Shown piece by piece: positions 26,693-35,514 of a stretch of DNA of 64,000 nt. Under the pieces are notes generated by a model, which was not told where the DNA came from, searched no databases, and saw nothing but the letters and a program-made list of their open reading frames with translations. The position numbers and the translations under genes were made by a program. The stretch is from contig JAFQBX010000018.1 of the NCBI GenBank assembly GCA_017399535.1, forward strand, positions 124,001 through 188,000. The letters run 5' to 3'. The number at the start of each line of letters is the position of its first letter. Positions within the stretch are counted from its first letter, which is position 1. Origin of the DNA: Clostridia bacterium (GTDB taxonomy: Bacteria > Bacillota > Clostridia > Oscillospirales > Acutalibacteraceae).

Positions 26693-27109
26693 TTAGATCT
26701 TTGCTGCGTAGTCAAAAATTCTCGCAGGAAGTTCAGATTCGTCGCAAGAAATTGTGAATACGAATTCAACCTTAACCTTTTTGCAAAGTTCATTTAATTT
26801 TGCCATAAAGTCAGCAAGTTCTTCATAATCACGGCTACCGATTCTGAGTGTAGCGTCAACAAAAATTTCGGTAAGGTCGTAGTTTCCGGCGCACATACCG
26901 CTGATAAAGCCGTAGAGAGTATCAAATCCGGAAACATTGTACTCGTCAGCGTCAACAAGACGTGCCTTATGAGTCAAGTCGTAAGTAAGCTTTAAACCTT
27001 TCTCAATACAAACAACGTTTCCCTTTGATGCATCAACTGCTTTGTTTACGAGGTCAACGAGTCGCTTAGTCTTGCCTGAACCTTTGTTTCCGATAATCAA
27101 TGAAATCAT
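26693..27109 (-). CDS. small P-loop ATP-binding protein
   Basis: The 138-residue protein begins with a clear Walker A motif, LIIGNKGSGKTKRLVDLV, and has a possible Walker B at LTEIFVDATLRI; IFDYAAKI ends it. It is too short for a full motor ATPase. Similar Ruminococcaceae proteins tend to be labelled PilT-like, but no secretion or pilus signature is visible and I would not infer one. The ATG at 27107-27109 has AAGGAG eight bases upstream; an upstream GTG overlaps that site. It follows pgi by 46 bases and is probably co-transcribed. Function unknown. Confidence 0.75.
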   Translation of the reverse strand: MISLIIGNKGSGKTKRLVDLVNKAVDASKGNVVCIEKGLKLTYDLTHKARLVDADEYNVSGFDTLYGFISGMCAGNYDLTEIFVDATLRIGSRDYEELADFMAKLNELCKKVKVEFVFTISCDESELPARIFDYAAKI

Positions 27110-27155
27110 GATGGTCACTCCTTATGTAATCCGCATAAGCGGTTATTGATAAATT

Positions 27156-28496
27156 TTATTTTGAAAGACGTGCTTCGAGAGCTGCCTTTTCATTTTCGTA
27201 ACCCGGCTTACCGAGTAATGCAAACATATTCTTCTTATAACTTTCGACACCGGGCTGGTTGAAGGGATTTACGCCAAGCATATAGCCCGAAATTGCACAA
27301 GCTTTTTCGAAGAAGTAAATGAGGTATCCGAGGTCGTATTCGTCGGCCTTGTCCATTTCGATAACAAAGTTAGGAACGCCGCCGTCGGTATGAGCGAGTA
27401 CGGTACCTTCAAATGCCTTTTCGTTGACAAATGACATTGTCTTTCCTGCGAGGAAGTTGAGTCCGTCGCCGTCATTCTCGGCCTTTTCGATTACAACGTC
27501 GCTCTCCTGTTCGCCGATTTTAACAACCGTTTCGAACATAATGCGTGAGCCCTCTTGAATAAACTGGCCAAGCGAATGAAGATCGGTCGAGAAGGTAACT
27601 GCACCCGGGAAAATACCCTTGTTATCCTTGCCTTCGCTTTCGCCAAAGAGCTGCTTGTACCATTCTGACATTAAAGTAAATCTCGGCTCGTAGCTAACGA
27701 GAAGCTCCATTGACTTTCCCTTGTTATACATAATGTTTCTGAGTGCTGCGTATTTGTAACAATCATTATTTTCGAGGTCGCATACTGCATACGCTTCTCT
27801 GGCGTCGGCAGCGCCCTTCATAAGCATATCAATATCAGCACCAGAAACGGCAATCGGTAAAATTCCAACCGGTGTCAATACCGAGAAACGTCCTCCAACG
27901 TCGTCGGGAATGACAAAGCATTCATAGCCCTCTTCGTCAGCGAGCTGCTTTAACGTGCCGCGCGCCTTATCGGTTGTGCAGTAGATGCGCTTGCGTGCTT
28001 CTTCTACGCCGTAATTTTCTTCAAGCCATTTACGGAATACGCGGAAGGCAATAGCCGGTTCGGTGGTTGTTCCCGATTTTGAAATTACGTTGACGGAAAC
28101 CCTCTTTCCTTCGCAAATATTGAGCAGGTCGGAAAGCTGTGAGCCGCTAATGCTGTTTCCTGCAAAGAAAATGTCAGGTGTATCCTTTTTGATGTTGTTA
28201 TAAAGCGGTGATCTTAAAAATTCGATAGCTGCACGAGCACCAAGATATGAGCCGCCGATACCGATTACGATAAGAATATCGCTATCGGAAATAATCTTTT
28301 TAGCTGCCTTTTTAACTCTTTCAAATTCGTCCTTGTCGTAATCAACCGGAAGGTCAAGCCAACCGAGAAAATCGTTTCCGAGTCCGTTACGGTCGGTCAG
28401 AACTTCGTGTGCTGCTTTTACGATAGGTTCGATGCCTTTGAACTCATCCTTTGAGATAAAGGATGAAGCAAACTTTTCACTAAATCTAATGGACAT
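27156..28496 (-). CDS. pgi: glucose-6-phosphate isomerase
   Basis: Pgi interconverts glucose-6-phosphate and fructose-6-phosphate. The 446 residues, the usual length of the Firmicutes form, contain [18 protein letters not shown], then [14 protein letters not shown], the sugar-binding [11 protein letters not shown] and the C-terminal [13 protein letters not shown] with the catalytic-site lysine region. The ATG at 28494-28496 is preferred over an in-frame TTG six codons earlier, which itself overlaps the GGAGGC ribosome binding site. It has its own promoter and is followed by the P-loop gene. Confidence 0.97.
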   Translation of the reverse strand: MSIRFSEKFASSFISKDEFKGIEPIVKAAHEVLTDRNGLGNDFLGWLDLPVDYDKDEFERVKKAAKKIISDSDILIVIGIGGSYLGARAAIEFLRSPLYNNIKKDTPDIFFAGNSISGSQLSDLLNICEGKRVSVNVISKSGTTTEPAIAFRVFRKWLEENYGVEEARKRIYCTTDKARGTLKQLADEEGYECFVIPDDVGGRFSVLTPVGILPIAVSGADIDMLMKGAADAREAYAVCDLENNDCYKYAALRNIMYNKGKSMELLVSYEPRFTLMSEWYKQLFGESEGKDNKGIFPGAVTFSTDLHSLGQFIQEGSRIMFETVVKIGEQESDVVIEKAENDGDGLNFLAGKTMSFVNEKAFEGTVLAHTDGGVPNFVIEMDKADEYDLGYLIYFFEKACAISGYMLGVNPFNQPGVESYKKNMFALLGKPGYENEKAALEARLSK

Positions 28497-28532
28497 TGGT
28501 AAATTTGCCTCCAAATATTTATTTCTGTATAT

Positions 28533-28561
28533 ATCATACTATATTTTAACATTTAATGCAA
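28533..28561 (-). promoter_or_regulatory. sigma-A promoter of pgi
   Basis: TTGCAT (28556-28561), 17 bases, TATGAT (28533-28538) on the minus strand, with a short leader before the GGAGGC site. Confidence 0.65.
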
Positions 28562-28590
28562 TAAGAAATACTACATATATTACAATTTTT

Positions 28591-29919
28591 TTATCGATGG
28601 CGACGGGCGTTTCTCCTCTTTCGGTTAATCGAATTGATTTGGACAACGCATATAATCCAATAAATAAGCAGAGTCACTCCCAAAACAACGAAAATCAACT
28701 TAAACCAAATTGTATCAAACGAACCGATAAACAACATCCAAATATATTGAAGTGCGCTTCGATTTACCCTTTTCCCTGCGCAGAGCTCGATGGTACCGAT
28801 GGGCTCATTTGCATAATAAACGTTAGCAACAGCAATAGTTTCGCCTTTTTCAATCGGTGCGTCCACCTTTTTACCATCGATGAATTTTAAATCCACTTCG
28901 ATTGAGCTTTTATCCGCTTCATTTGGTAAAAGAGCGGTCAAACTCTCCCCTGCAAAAAGCTGAATGTTGCTATCCTCCCACGAAAGTCCGACGTCAATGT
29001 CACCAAGATATTCGTTTTCATCAATAACCGTCTTATAACTGAAATTGTTGAACGCCCATTCAAATAACCTAGCCGTATCGGTAAATTCAATTCTTCTGCG
29101 GTTTCCGTTAGCATCAATGTATTTAGGGTCGGCATTCATCACAATCGAAAGATAATGCATTCCCTCTTTTTCAGCTGTGGAAACGATGCAACGACCCGCA
29201 CTTTCGGTGTATCCGGTTTTTCCGCCTGTGCAGTATTTATAGAAATATGTAGTCGTTTTATCAATCAAAAAATTGGTGGTGGAAAGTGTTCTTTCACCAT
29301 GTAAATTGGTTGCAGGCATCTGATAACGCGAATAGCCGCAAATTGTTTTTATCTTTTCCACGGCAAAAGCAGCAGTAGCAAGCTTATGTATGTCATTAAC
29401 GGTAGTATAATGATTATCGTCGGGCAATCCGTGCGGATTGTCAAAATGTGTTGAATTCATACCCAGCTTTGCAGCAGTTTCGTTCATCATTTCGATAAAT
29501 CTGTCCACAGTACCGCCAACATATTTGGCTAAAACAAGGGCTGTATCATTTCCCGATGTGATAAGCAAATAATGAAGCAGCTGGTCGATTGAAAGCACCT
29601 CGTCCTTGACAATATAGCTGAGTGACGAGTCGGTGCCGAGTAAGGATTCAAGCAAATCGCCGTCAATAGTCACAGTTTGATTGAGATCATCGACATTTTC
29701 GCATACAACGAGGGCTGTCATCAGCTTGGTTATTGACGCAGGATAGATTCTTTCGTCAGCATTTTTTGAATAAAGAATTTCACCCGTGTCCATATTAGAC
29801 AGCATACAATACTGTGCATTGACGGTGAAATTAGACGGAGCATACGCTGAGCCGGTTATTGAAAAAAGCGAACAAAATACGCCCAAAATTATTAAAAAAG
29901 AAAGTATAGACTTTTTCAT
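28591..29919 (-). CDS. D-alanyl-D-alanine carboxypeptidase (S11 family, PBP5-like)
   Basis: This 442-residue exported enzyme trims the terminal D-alanine from peptidoglycan stem peptides. It has a signal peptide (MKKSILSFLIILGVFCSLF), the SxxK motif with the active serine in PASITKLMTALV, the second motif TSGNDTALVLA (SGN), and GGKTGYTESAGRC (KTG). A beta-rich domain follows. The C-terminus is a hydrophobic membrane helix (FKLIFVVLGVTLLIYWIICV) with a basic tail, rather than the amphipathic helix of classical PBP5. Several S11 paralogues exist in spore formers, including DacF and DacB, and I cannot say which one this is. Confidence 0.93.
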   Translation of the reverse strand: MKKSILSFLIILGVFCSLFSITGSAYAPSNFTVNAQYCMLSNMDTGEILYSKNADERIYPASITKLMTALVVCENVDDLNQTVTIDGDLLESLLGTDSSLSYIVKDEVLSIDQLLHYLLITSGNDTALVLAKYVGGTVDRFIEMMNETAAKLGMNSTHFDNPHGLPDDNHYTTVNDIHKLATAAFAVEKIKTICGYSRYQMPATNLHGERTLSTTNFLIDKTTTYFYKYCTGGKTGYTESAGRCIVSTAEKEGMHYLSIVMNADPKYIDANGNRRRIEFTDTARLFEWAFNNFSYKTVIDENEYLGDIDVGLSWEDSNIQLFAGESLTALLPNEADKSSIEVDLKFIDGKKVDAPIEKGETIAVANVYYANEPIGTIELCAGKRVNRSALQYIWMLFIGSFDTIWFKLIFVVLGVTLLIYWIICVVQINSINRKRRNARRHR

Positions 29920-29970
29920 TGAAATATCCTCAAATATGTAGTATATTATTTATATGATTATTTAGATACT

Positions 29971-29979
29971 ATTATAACA
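29971..29979 (-). promoter_or_regulatory. extended -10 promoter element of the carboxypeptidase gene
   Basis: TGTTATAAT on the minus strand is an extended -10 element; the -35 region is weak. The gene start is about 50 bases downstream. Confidence 0.45.
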
Positions 29980-30045
29980 AATATCGACAAGAAATAAAGT
30001 GTTTTGACTTAATTTTTAAAATTTTTTTATTGGGAGATGTTGGTT

Positions 30046-30732
30046 TTGGTCTATGTTACCGGTGATATGCACGGAGACGAAAATAGATTATATGATAAAA
30101 GTATCCGAAAATTAAAGGAAGGCGACACACTTATAATCTGTGGCGACTTTGGTTTCATTTGGACAGGAGACGAAAAAGAAAAGAAGCTACTCGAATATCT
30201 CGGTAGTCGCAAATTCAACGTTTGCTTCCTCGACGGCACTCACGAAAATTATGATCAACTCAATAAATACCGCGAAACCTATTGGCGCGGCGGTCGCGTT
30301 AATCGCATTCACGGCAACCTGTATCATATGTGTCGCGGTCAGATATTTAATATCGAAGGTATGCGTTTTTTCACCTTTGGCGGCGGAGAAAGTCCTGACA
30401 AAGAGCTGAGAACCGAGCACGAAACATGGTGGAGGGACGAGCTTCCCACTCAGGAGGAAATGAACGAAGGCAAGGAATCACTTAACGAAGTTGACAATCA
30501 AGTTGACGTAATTCTCAGCCACGAGCCACCTTCATTGGTAAAAAGTTCAATTCTACTTCGATTGGGCAAAACAGACAGGATAAATAAACTCAACGCCTAC
30601 CTCGATGAAATCAACCGTTCGTGTAAATTCAAGCAGTGGTATTTCGGCAGTATGCACGAGGACAGAATTATCACCCCGAATCACATCTGCGTATTCAACG
30701 AGCTTTGGCCAATTAAAAAGAGCGAATTATGA
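30046..30732 (+). CDS. calcineurin-like metallophosphoesterase
   Basis: The 228-residue cytoplasmic protein carries metal-binding motifs of the metallophosphoesterase superfamily: VTGDMHGDE (D-x-H) at the start, IICGDFGFIW (GDxx), LDGTHENYD in the position of GNHE, ILSHEPP (the first conserved His), and YFGSMHED near the end in place of GHxH. The GNHE asparagine is therefore threonine. The substrate is unknown. The start is uncertain: an ATG at 30037 is next to GGGAG, so the TTG at 30046, nine bases from it, is preferred. It is a lone plus-strand gene ending in a bidirectional terminator. Confidence 0.85.
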   Translation: MVYVTGDMHGDENRLYDKSIRKLKEGDTLIICGDFGFIWTGDEKEKKLLEYLGSRKFNVCFLDGTHENYDQLNKYRETYWRGGRVNRIHGNLYHMCRGQIFNIEGMRFFTFGGGESPDKELRTEHETWWRDELPTQEEMNEGKESLNEVDNQVDVILSHEPPSLVKSSILLRLGKTDRINKLNAYLDEINRSCKFKQWYFGSMHEDRIITPNHICVFNELWPIKKSEL

Positions 30733-30737
30733 TATAC

Positions 30738-30770
30738 AAAAAAGCGGAGTGATTTTCACTCCGCTTTTTT
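30738..30770. terminator. bidirectional terminator between convergent genes
   Basis: AAAAAAGCGGAGTGA and its near-complement around a TTTT loop (30738-30770) give poly-T runs on both strands. It ends the metallophosphoesterase gene and the minus-strand gene whose stop is at 30779. Confidence 0.9.
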
Positions 30771-30778
30771 GTTATAGC

Positions 30779-31957
30779 TTAGTACCAAGAGTTAAATTTA
30801 TCAAACAACCATTTGCCATCGTAGTTTTTCAATTCGAATTTAATCTCATGAACATTAACCATACTATCCTTTATCTTTGACTCGCTATCATACATATAAT
30901 CAAGGTACTCATCCTTAATATAACGGGCAGTAACGGTAAATTCAATTTTATCATCCTGTACATCAGTCACAGCATATTTACTATCAATGTAAGTAATGTC
31001 AGAACCTCTACCGGGACAATTGGCGTACACTCTTCCATCAACTTCAATAAACATATTATAACTCAACAATTTATCGACGAACTTTGTTGTAAAAATTGAA
31101 TTCAAGCTTTTCTTAAATGCTTTGTAACTGGAAAAATCAAGAAAACTATATTGGGGCTGTTTGCTTTTTACAGGACTGTACGTCCACATATAGCCATCAA
31201 TTTCTTTTTCGTACGTTACGTCGTATTCACAATCCAAACCTGCACCCCCATCAAATAAACCGTAAGCCATGATTGCATTTTCAAAATATCTTTTGTAAAC
31301 CTCATCGGATGAAAGATTGTACAGCCCCTCTAAATCATTATTATGACTTTCCGATACAACTTCATCAACGATTTCACTTTGTTCGGCATTATTGATGCTA
31401 TCCTTGACATCGCTCACAGTTGCTTTTCCTGTATCCGCACGATATTTATAACACGAAGCTTTATCAGTATCATATTCATTAGTTTCCGACCTGCAAAGTA
31501 AATGCTTGTATTTCAAATCGGAACTATAATACCAATATACATCTTCGTTGCCATCATAATAAAGCACTATTCTGTCATTGTCAATTGATAAAAAGCTGCC
31601 ATTATCGACACAACTATAATATTCGGTTGAATTAGTCATTAAGTCGGTTTTTTCGCAGGAATCAGCACCGGTAAACCTCCAACTGTAAACGATTCCGTCT
31701 TCGGAATTGTAGTCAATCCAATAAAAGTCAGATTTAGAATCCAATACAGCATTGGTTGACTTAAATCCAAAATCCAAAAACGAAAATCCAGAATAAGAGG
31801 TTAAAATCAAATAGCAAAATAAAACGACAAGAGCTATTAAAATCGTTCCCAATATAGCCCACTTATATTTTGCTACCTGCGGCTTTATTACTGCGGGTTG
31901 AGATAATTCATTACTGTTTTCTACATTTAAATTATTTTGATAATTTTCTTGCATCAT
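30779..31957 (-). CDS. membrane-anchored exported protein with an IseA-like C-terminal domain (tentative)
   Basis: The 392 residues comprise a short cytoplasmic tail (about 1-30), one membrane helix (WAILGTILIALVVLFCYLIL), and a large extracytoplasmic part. The first half (about 60-220) is tyrosine- and aspartate-rich beta structure of unknown type. The C-terminal 170 residues (YFENAIMAYGLFDGG, SYKAFKKSLNSIFTTKFV, IEVDGRVYANCPGRG, YDGKWLFDKFNSW) resemble the IseA D,L-endopeptidase-inhibitor/NTF2-like layout. That assignment is from remembered pattern only. AGGAGATG precedes the ATG. It starts 13 bases after the 635-residue gene and is likely co-transcribed with it. Confidence 0.6.
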   Translation of the reverse strand: MMQENYQNNLNVENSNELSQPAVIKPQVAKYKWAILGTILIALVVLFCYLILTSYSGFSFLDFGFKSTNAVLDSKSDFYWIDYNSEDGIVYSWRFTGADSCEKTDLMTNSTEYYSCVDNGSFLSIDNDRIVLYYDGNEDVYWYYSSDLKYKHLLCRSETNEYDTDKASCYKYRADTGKATVSDVKDSINNAEQSEIVDEVVSESHNNDLEGLYNLSSDEVYKRYFENAIMAYGLFDGGAGLDCEYDVTYEKEIDGYMWTYSPVKSKQPQYSFLDFSSYKAFKKSLNSIFTTKFVDKLLSYNMFIEVDGRVYANCPGRGSDITYIDSKYAVTDVQDDKIEFTVTARYIKDEYLDYMYDSESKIKDSMVNVHEIKFELKNYDGKWLFDKFNSWY

Positions 31958-31970
31958 AAATCATCTCCTA

Positions 31971-33878
31971 TCAGTCAATTTTAATCAGGCATGAATCCTC
32001 TAATCCCGAATCAGAGGTAACTGTTACAAGCACCATACCGGATTTTTTAGCTGTAATTTCGCCTGTTTTAGAGTTAATCGTCGCTATGCTTGTGTCATTA
32101 CATTTCCATTTAAGTCCCGTATCATTTGTATCAGCAGTTACTCGGAATTTATCACCGACCGAAATATGCTTTATACCGGGAATATCAATAAACTGCTGCG
32201 AAGAATATCCTTCTAATACATTACCTTTATATGAAATTCTAACCTTTAACCAAATCGGGTTCTTTTTATCCCCCGTATTATACGGTTCAATAACAGTAAC
32301 AATTGAGTTATGCACCTGTTTTACATAGCTCTTTTTATTATTCGGGTCAATGAGAATTCGCTTATACTTTGTAGATGGGCCATTTCTGAAATTCAGCCAC
32401 GATTTGATATCATTGAGGGTTACAATTCCCGTCTTGCTTGTATTACAATTATTGATGGTAAGATAGGTTGACTCATAATCATAATCATACGAATTGTCAA
32501 CAGTCGTATTGATATTATCCGACATTATATAGTATCCGGTAAGGTTGTAAGGGTCATAACAAACAAAACTGTCATTCAAGTATTTATTAACATTTTGCAG
32601 GAAGGTACTTGACGATTCGCCGCCCTCCGAGGATTTAATATTCGCACTATCCTGCTCGACTACCACTTTTTTATAATTTTCATCAAAGCGGATAAGCTCA
32701 TAATTGTAGGTTTGAGTGTAATTCGAATCGGAAATACCTTGATAATATCTGTAAATATGATATAACGAATCCTTGTTTAAAACATAGGTAGCACCATCGT
32801 CGCTACTGCTTGAATAAAGCTTATGTAAACGTGATTTTAAAAGGGTCAGTACCTCTACAAAATATTTGTCTCCGTCGCTAAAACAGCATATTACGTCCTC
32901 GCCGACCGAATCGCTAAAATCGGATATAGCAAAATGAACATCCGTATATCCCGAATCCTCCAAATATTTTGCATAACGGAAAGACATTTTTCTCAAAAAG
33001 TCCATGCCATAGCTTGATTCATTTGTTGCAAATTGTGATTCGCCAACGACCTTGCGGAAGGTAATTTTTTCACCATTTGACGAATATACAAAGTTGAGCA
33101 TTCCGTTGTCATATACAACATTGGAAACGCTGGTAGGGTTAACTTCAATCGGTATTGAATGGACAATCAATTTCTTTGAATTGCTATCATAATCGGCAAA
33201 AACACATATATCAGTCGACTCGATACAATCCGCTAACTCGTTTGAACTGTCATCAAGCTTTGAAAGGAGCTTATCCAAATAACCGGATACTAAAATGACA
33301 TACTCATTTTCACCGTCATTGTCGATATCGGAAAAGAATTTTCGCTGAGATTTACTAACAAATTGCGAAAGTTCGTCATAGTACAAATTCATAAATTCGT
33401 CAGCCGAACCAATATGCTCCAAAACGCAGGATTTATACACAAACGCCTTTCCTACCGTATCGGCTGAATTATTAAGTACAACCTCATTCTGCTTCAAGTC
33501 AACAGTAAAACTATGCTCATCCTCGCCATCACCAAATTTATATGAGATAAAGTAGTTACTACCATCCTTTTTTAAGCCACACTCATTGGAATTAGTATAC
33601 TGTTCATCAATAACAGCGGAAACAATTGATGCATCAATAAGCTGAGCCGCTTTTTCTCTATTGCTTGACACAGAACCGGCAAACAAACCGCTAAAACCAT
33701 CGGTAACGGTAAAGGCAAAAGCTGAAACAACAATAGCAAATACTGCCGTAACTGCTATCATAACTCTAAAAATCGTTCTGTTGTTCTGAATACAACTCGC
33801 CTTAATAAATCCGATAATGATGCCAATTACAACACACGCAAAAATTGCTATGACCGCATAGCATAATACAGAAAGCAT
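31971..33878 (-). CDS. membrane-anchored exported protein with SH3-like and Big2 domains
   Basis: The 635-residue protein has two N-terminal membrane helices (VLCYAVIAIFACVVIGIIIG and FRVMIAVTAVFAIVVSAFAF) and a long extracytoplasmic part. This contains a calcium-like DIDNDGENEYVILV stretch near residue 185. An SH3-like segment (about 485-565; WLNFRNGPSTKYKRIL, a typical bacterial SH3 signature) and a Big2 immunoglobulin-like domain (about 568-635; GLKWKCNDTSIATIN, KSGMVLVTVTS) close it. Such domains bind peptidoglycan or other surface components. No enzyme domain was recognised. It is first of a two-gene operon with a good promoter and AAGGAGG. Confidence 0.75.
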   Translation of the reverse strand: MLSVLCYAVIAIFACVVIGIIIGFIKASCIQNNRTIFRVMIAVTAVFAIVVSAFAFTVTDGFSGLFAGSVSSNREKAAQLIDASIVSAVIDEQYTNSNECGLKKDGSNYFISYKFGDGEDEHSFTVDLKQNEVVLNNSADTVGKAFVYKSCVLEHIGSADEFMNLYYDELSQFVSKSQRKFFSDIDNDGENEYVILVSGYLDKLLSKLDDSSNELADCIESTDICVFADYDSNSKKLIVHSIPIEVNPTSVSNVVYDNGMLNFVYSSNGEKITFRKVVGESQFATNESSYGMDFLRKMSFRYAKYLEDSGYTDVHFAISDFSDSVGEDVICCFSDGDKYFVEVLTLLKSRLHKLYSSSSDDGATYVLNKDSLYHIYRYYQGISDSNYTQTYNYELIRFDENYKKVVVEQDSANIKSSEGGESSSTFLQNVNKYLNDSFVCYDPYNLTGYYIMSDNINTTVDNSYDYDYESTYLTINNCNTSKTGIVTLNDIKSWLNFRNGPSTKYKRILIDPNNKKSYVKQVHNSIVTVIEPYNTGDKKNPIWLKVRISYKGNVLEGYSSQQFIDIPGIKHISVGDKFRVTADTNDTGLKWKCNDTSIATINSKTGEITAKKSGMVLVTVTSDSGLEDSCLIKID

Positions 33879-33909
33879 AATTAACCCTCCTTGGATTATT
33901 TATAATTCG

Positions 33910-33938
33910 ATAATAACATACATTTCTCTTTAATTCAA
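33910..33938 (-). promoter_or_regulatory. sigma-A promoter of the two exported-protein genes
   Basis: TTGAAT (33933-33938), 17 bases, TATTAT (33910-33915) lie about 30 bases before the start at 33878. Confidence 0.65.
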
Positions 33939-33953
33939 CATTATTTATAAAAG

Positions 33954-33989
33954 TAAATGCTCGGTTTCAAAACAAGAAACCGAGCATTT
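33954..33989 (-). terminator. intrinsic terminator of spoIIR
   Basis: A perfect 14-bp stem (AAATGCTCGGTTTC and complement) with an AAAACAA loop lies just after the spoIIR stop. On the minus strand ACTTTTATAAA follows the T at the stem end. Confidence 0.8.
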
Positions 33990-33991
33990 CA

Positions 33992-34612
33992 TCATAAATT
34001 GGCTGTCAATTTTTCGTACCATTCGACAAGCTTAAATTTGACCTTATAATTATCATATCCCTTTATAACGTCAATTTCATCTTCGCTCAACTTGTCGTCA
34101 AGGTTGAGCGAGGGAGAAAGGCAAATCGACGGAAACATAACGCACCACCAATTACGTCCCTGCCCCTCACCTATCGTTACATTCAGAGCAAAATATTCAC
34201 CGGCAGGCAAGGTATATCCGTCATAATGACGCGTATCGAAATCGGTGTAATCAAGCTTTGCTTGAACTGTATAATCAAAGCCATTCGCCCTAATCTCATC
34301 CTCTGTGGCATCAATTATTTGAGGTAAGATTTTGTTTGTCAATTCCACAGCTTCTTCATAGCTTGTCGAGGTTAAAAACAAATCCCCCGTTTCGCTCAAA
34401 ATTCTGTCGCGAACCTTTAATTTTAACGACTGGTCCTCTTCGCTGTCCGAATTTGCAATAACGTGAAGTCGAAGAACGTCACCACGTATTTTTTGGCAGC
34501 TCACGTTAAACCTCGACATCGAAACAAGACAGGTTAAAATTATCACACACGAAACAACAACCGAAATTTTTGATAAGTACGTATTTTTAATGATATTCAA
34601 AAAAGCATCCAT
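33992..34612 (-). CDS. spoIIR: stage II sporulation protein R
   Basis: SpoIIR is the secreted forespore signal that activates the SpoIIGA protease, so that pro-sigma-E is cleaved in the mother cell. The 206 residues show an N-terminal membrane or signal segment (ISVVVSCVIILTCLVSM), then the family core LRLHVIANSDSEEDQSLKLKVRD and GEGQGRNWWCVMFPSICL. It shows that this organism can sporulate or descends from one that did. The annotated ATG has AAAGG only three bases away, so a TTG four codons later is also possible. A small hairpin covers that ribosome binding site. It lies 36 bases after ispE. Confidence 0.95.
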   Translation of the reverse strand: MDAFLNIIKNTYLSKISVVVSCVIILTCLVSMSRFNVSCQKIRGDVLRLHVIANSDSEEDQSLKLKVRDRILSETGDLFLTSTSYEEAVELTNKILPQIIDATEDEIRANGFDYTVQAKLDYTDFDTRHYDGYTLPAGEYFALNVTIGEGQGRNWWCVMFPSICLSPSLNLDDKLSEDEIDVIKGYDNYKVKFKLVEWYEKLTANL

Positions 34613-34648
34613 CCTTTCGATAGAAAGTATTGGACGCTTTTTGTTTTT

Positions 34649-35506
34649 TTATTCAATTATTTCAATTCCCGATGAAACAGGCCGACATAAATAAATCTCA
34701 TCATACTTGTTTTTTAAATTTGCGAAACATTTTTCAGCAGCATCTTTTTCATTGAAAACGCCGAAAAATGTGGGACCGCTTCCGCTTAAAGAAACAGCAT
34801 CGGCACCATAACCAATTAGGTCATTTTGTACCTCAATCGATTTTTCATCATTCCAAAACTGCATAAAATCATTATGCATCAAACGGTAGGCATCATTTTG
34901 ACACATTATCATTTTTTTAAGCAATTCGCCTGCATTAGCATCGGAAACTTCATTCGACCCATCAATCAGCGAATACATATATCCCGTTGATTTCTTTGTT
35001 CCCGATTTAACTAGTACGAGATTGTATTTGTTATTAACATCCTGCTTTTCTATCCTGTCGCCGAAGCCCATCACCCTTGCAGTGCCGCCAATTAAACAAA
35101 ACGGCACGTCAGCGCCAATTTTTCCCGCCAAAGTAAGCAGCTCATCGTCAGACAGCTTATTATAAATACGATTCAACAAATATAAAACTGCCGCGGCATC
35201 GGCGCTTCCACCGGCAAGACCTGCGCTAATCGGTATATTTTTTTCGATACTAATACTAATATTCTGATTAGCCATATTCGCCCATTTAAAATATTCTACT
35301 GCCGCAGTTTCAGCAATATTGTCGTCGAGAATATCGCAGTCACAGAGAGTCCTAATCCCGTCCGTGTCGGTTTCTTCGACGGTAATCTTATCAGCAAGTG
35401 AAATAGACTGCATAATCATATCCAGATCATGCAGTCCGTCATTTCTTTTACCAACAACCTTTAAAAAAAGATTGATTTTCGCATAAGCAAGCGCAGATAA
35501 TTTCAT
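34649..35506 (-). CDS. ispE: 4-diphosphocytidyl-2-C-methyl-D-erythritol kinase
   Basis: IspE phosphorylates CDP-methylerythritol in the non-mevalonate isoprenoid pathway. The 285 residues begin ALAYAKINLFLKVVGKR, contain the GHMP-kinase ATP loop PISAGLAGGSADAAAVL near residue 95, and the third motif VSLSGSGPTFFGVF near residue 245. Length is standard. It lies eight bases after the aminotransferase gene and upstream of spoIIR, an order common in clostridia. Confidence 0.96.
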   Translation of the reverse strand: MKLSALAYAKINLFLKVVGKRNDGLHDLDMIMQSISLADKITVEETDTDGIRTLCDCDILDDNIAETAAVEYFKWANMANQNISISIEKNIPISAGLAGGSADAAAVLYLLNRIYNKLSDDELLTLAGKIGADVPFCLIGGTARVMGFGDRIEKQDVNNKYNLVLVKSGTKKSTGYMYSLIDGSNEVSDANAGELLKKMIMCQNDAYRLMHNDFMQFWNDEKSIEVQNDLIGYGADAVSLSGSGPTFFGVFNEKDAAEKCFANLKNKYDEIYLCRPVSSGIEIIE

Positions 35507-35514
35507 AAAAAATC

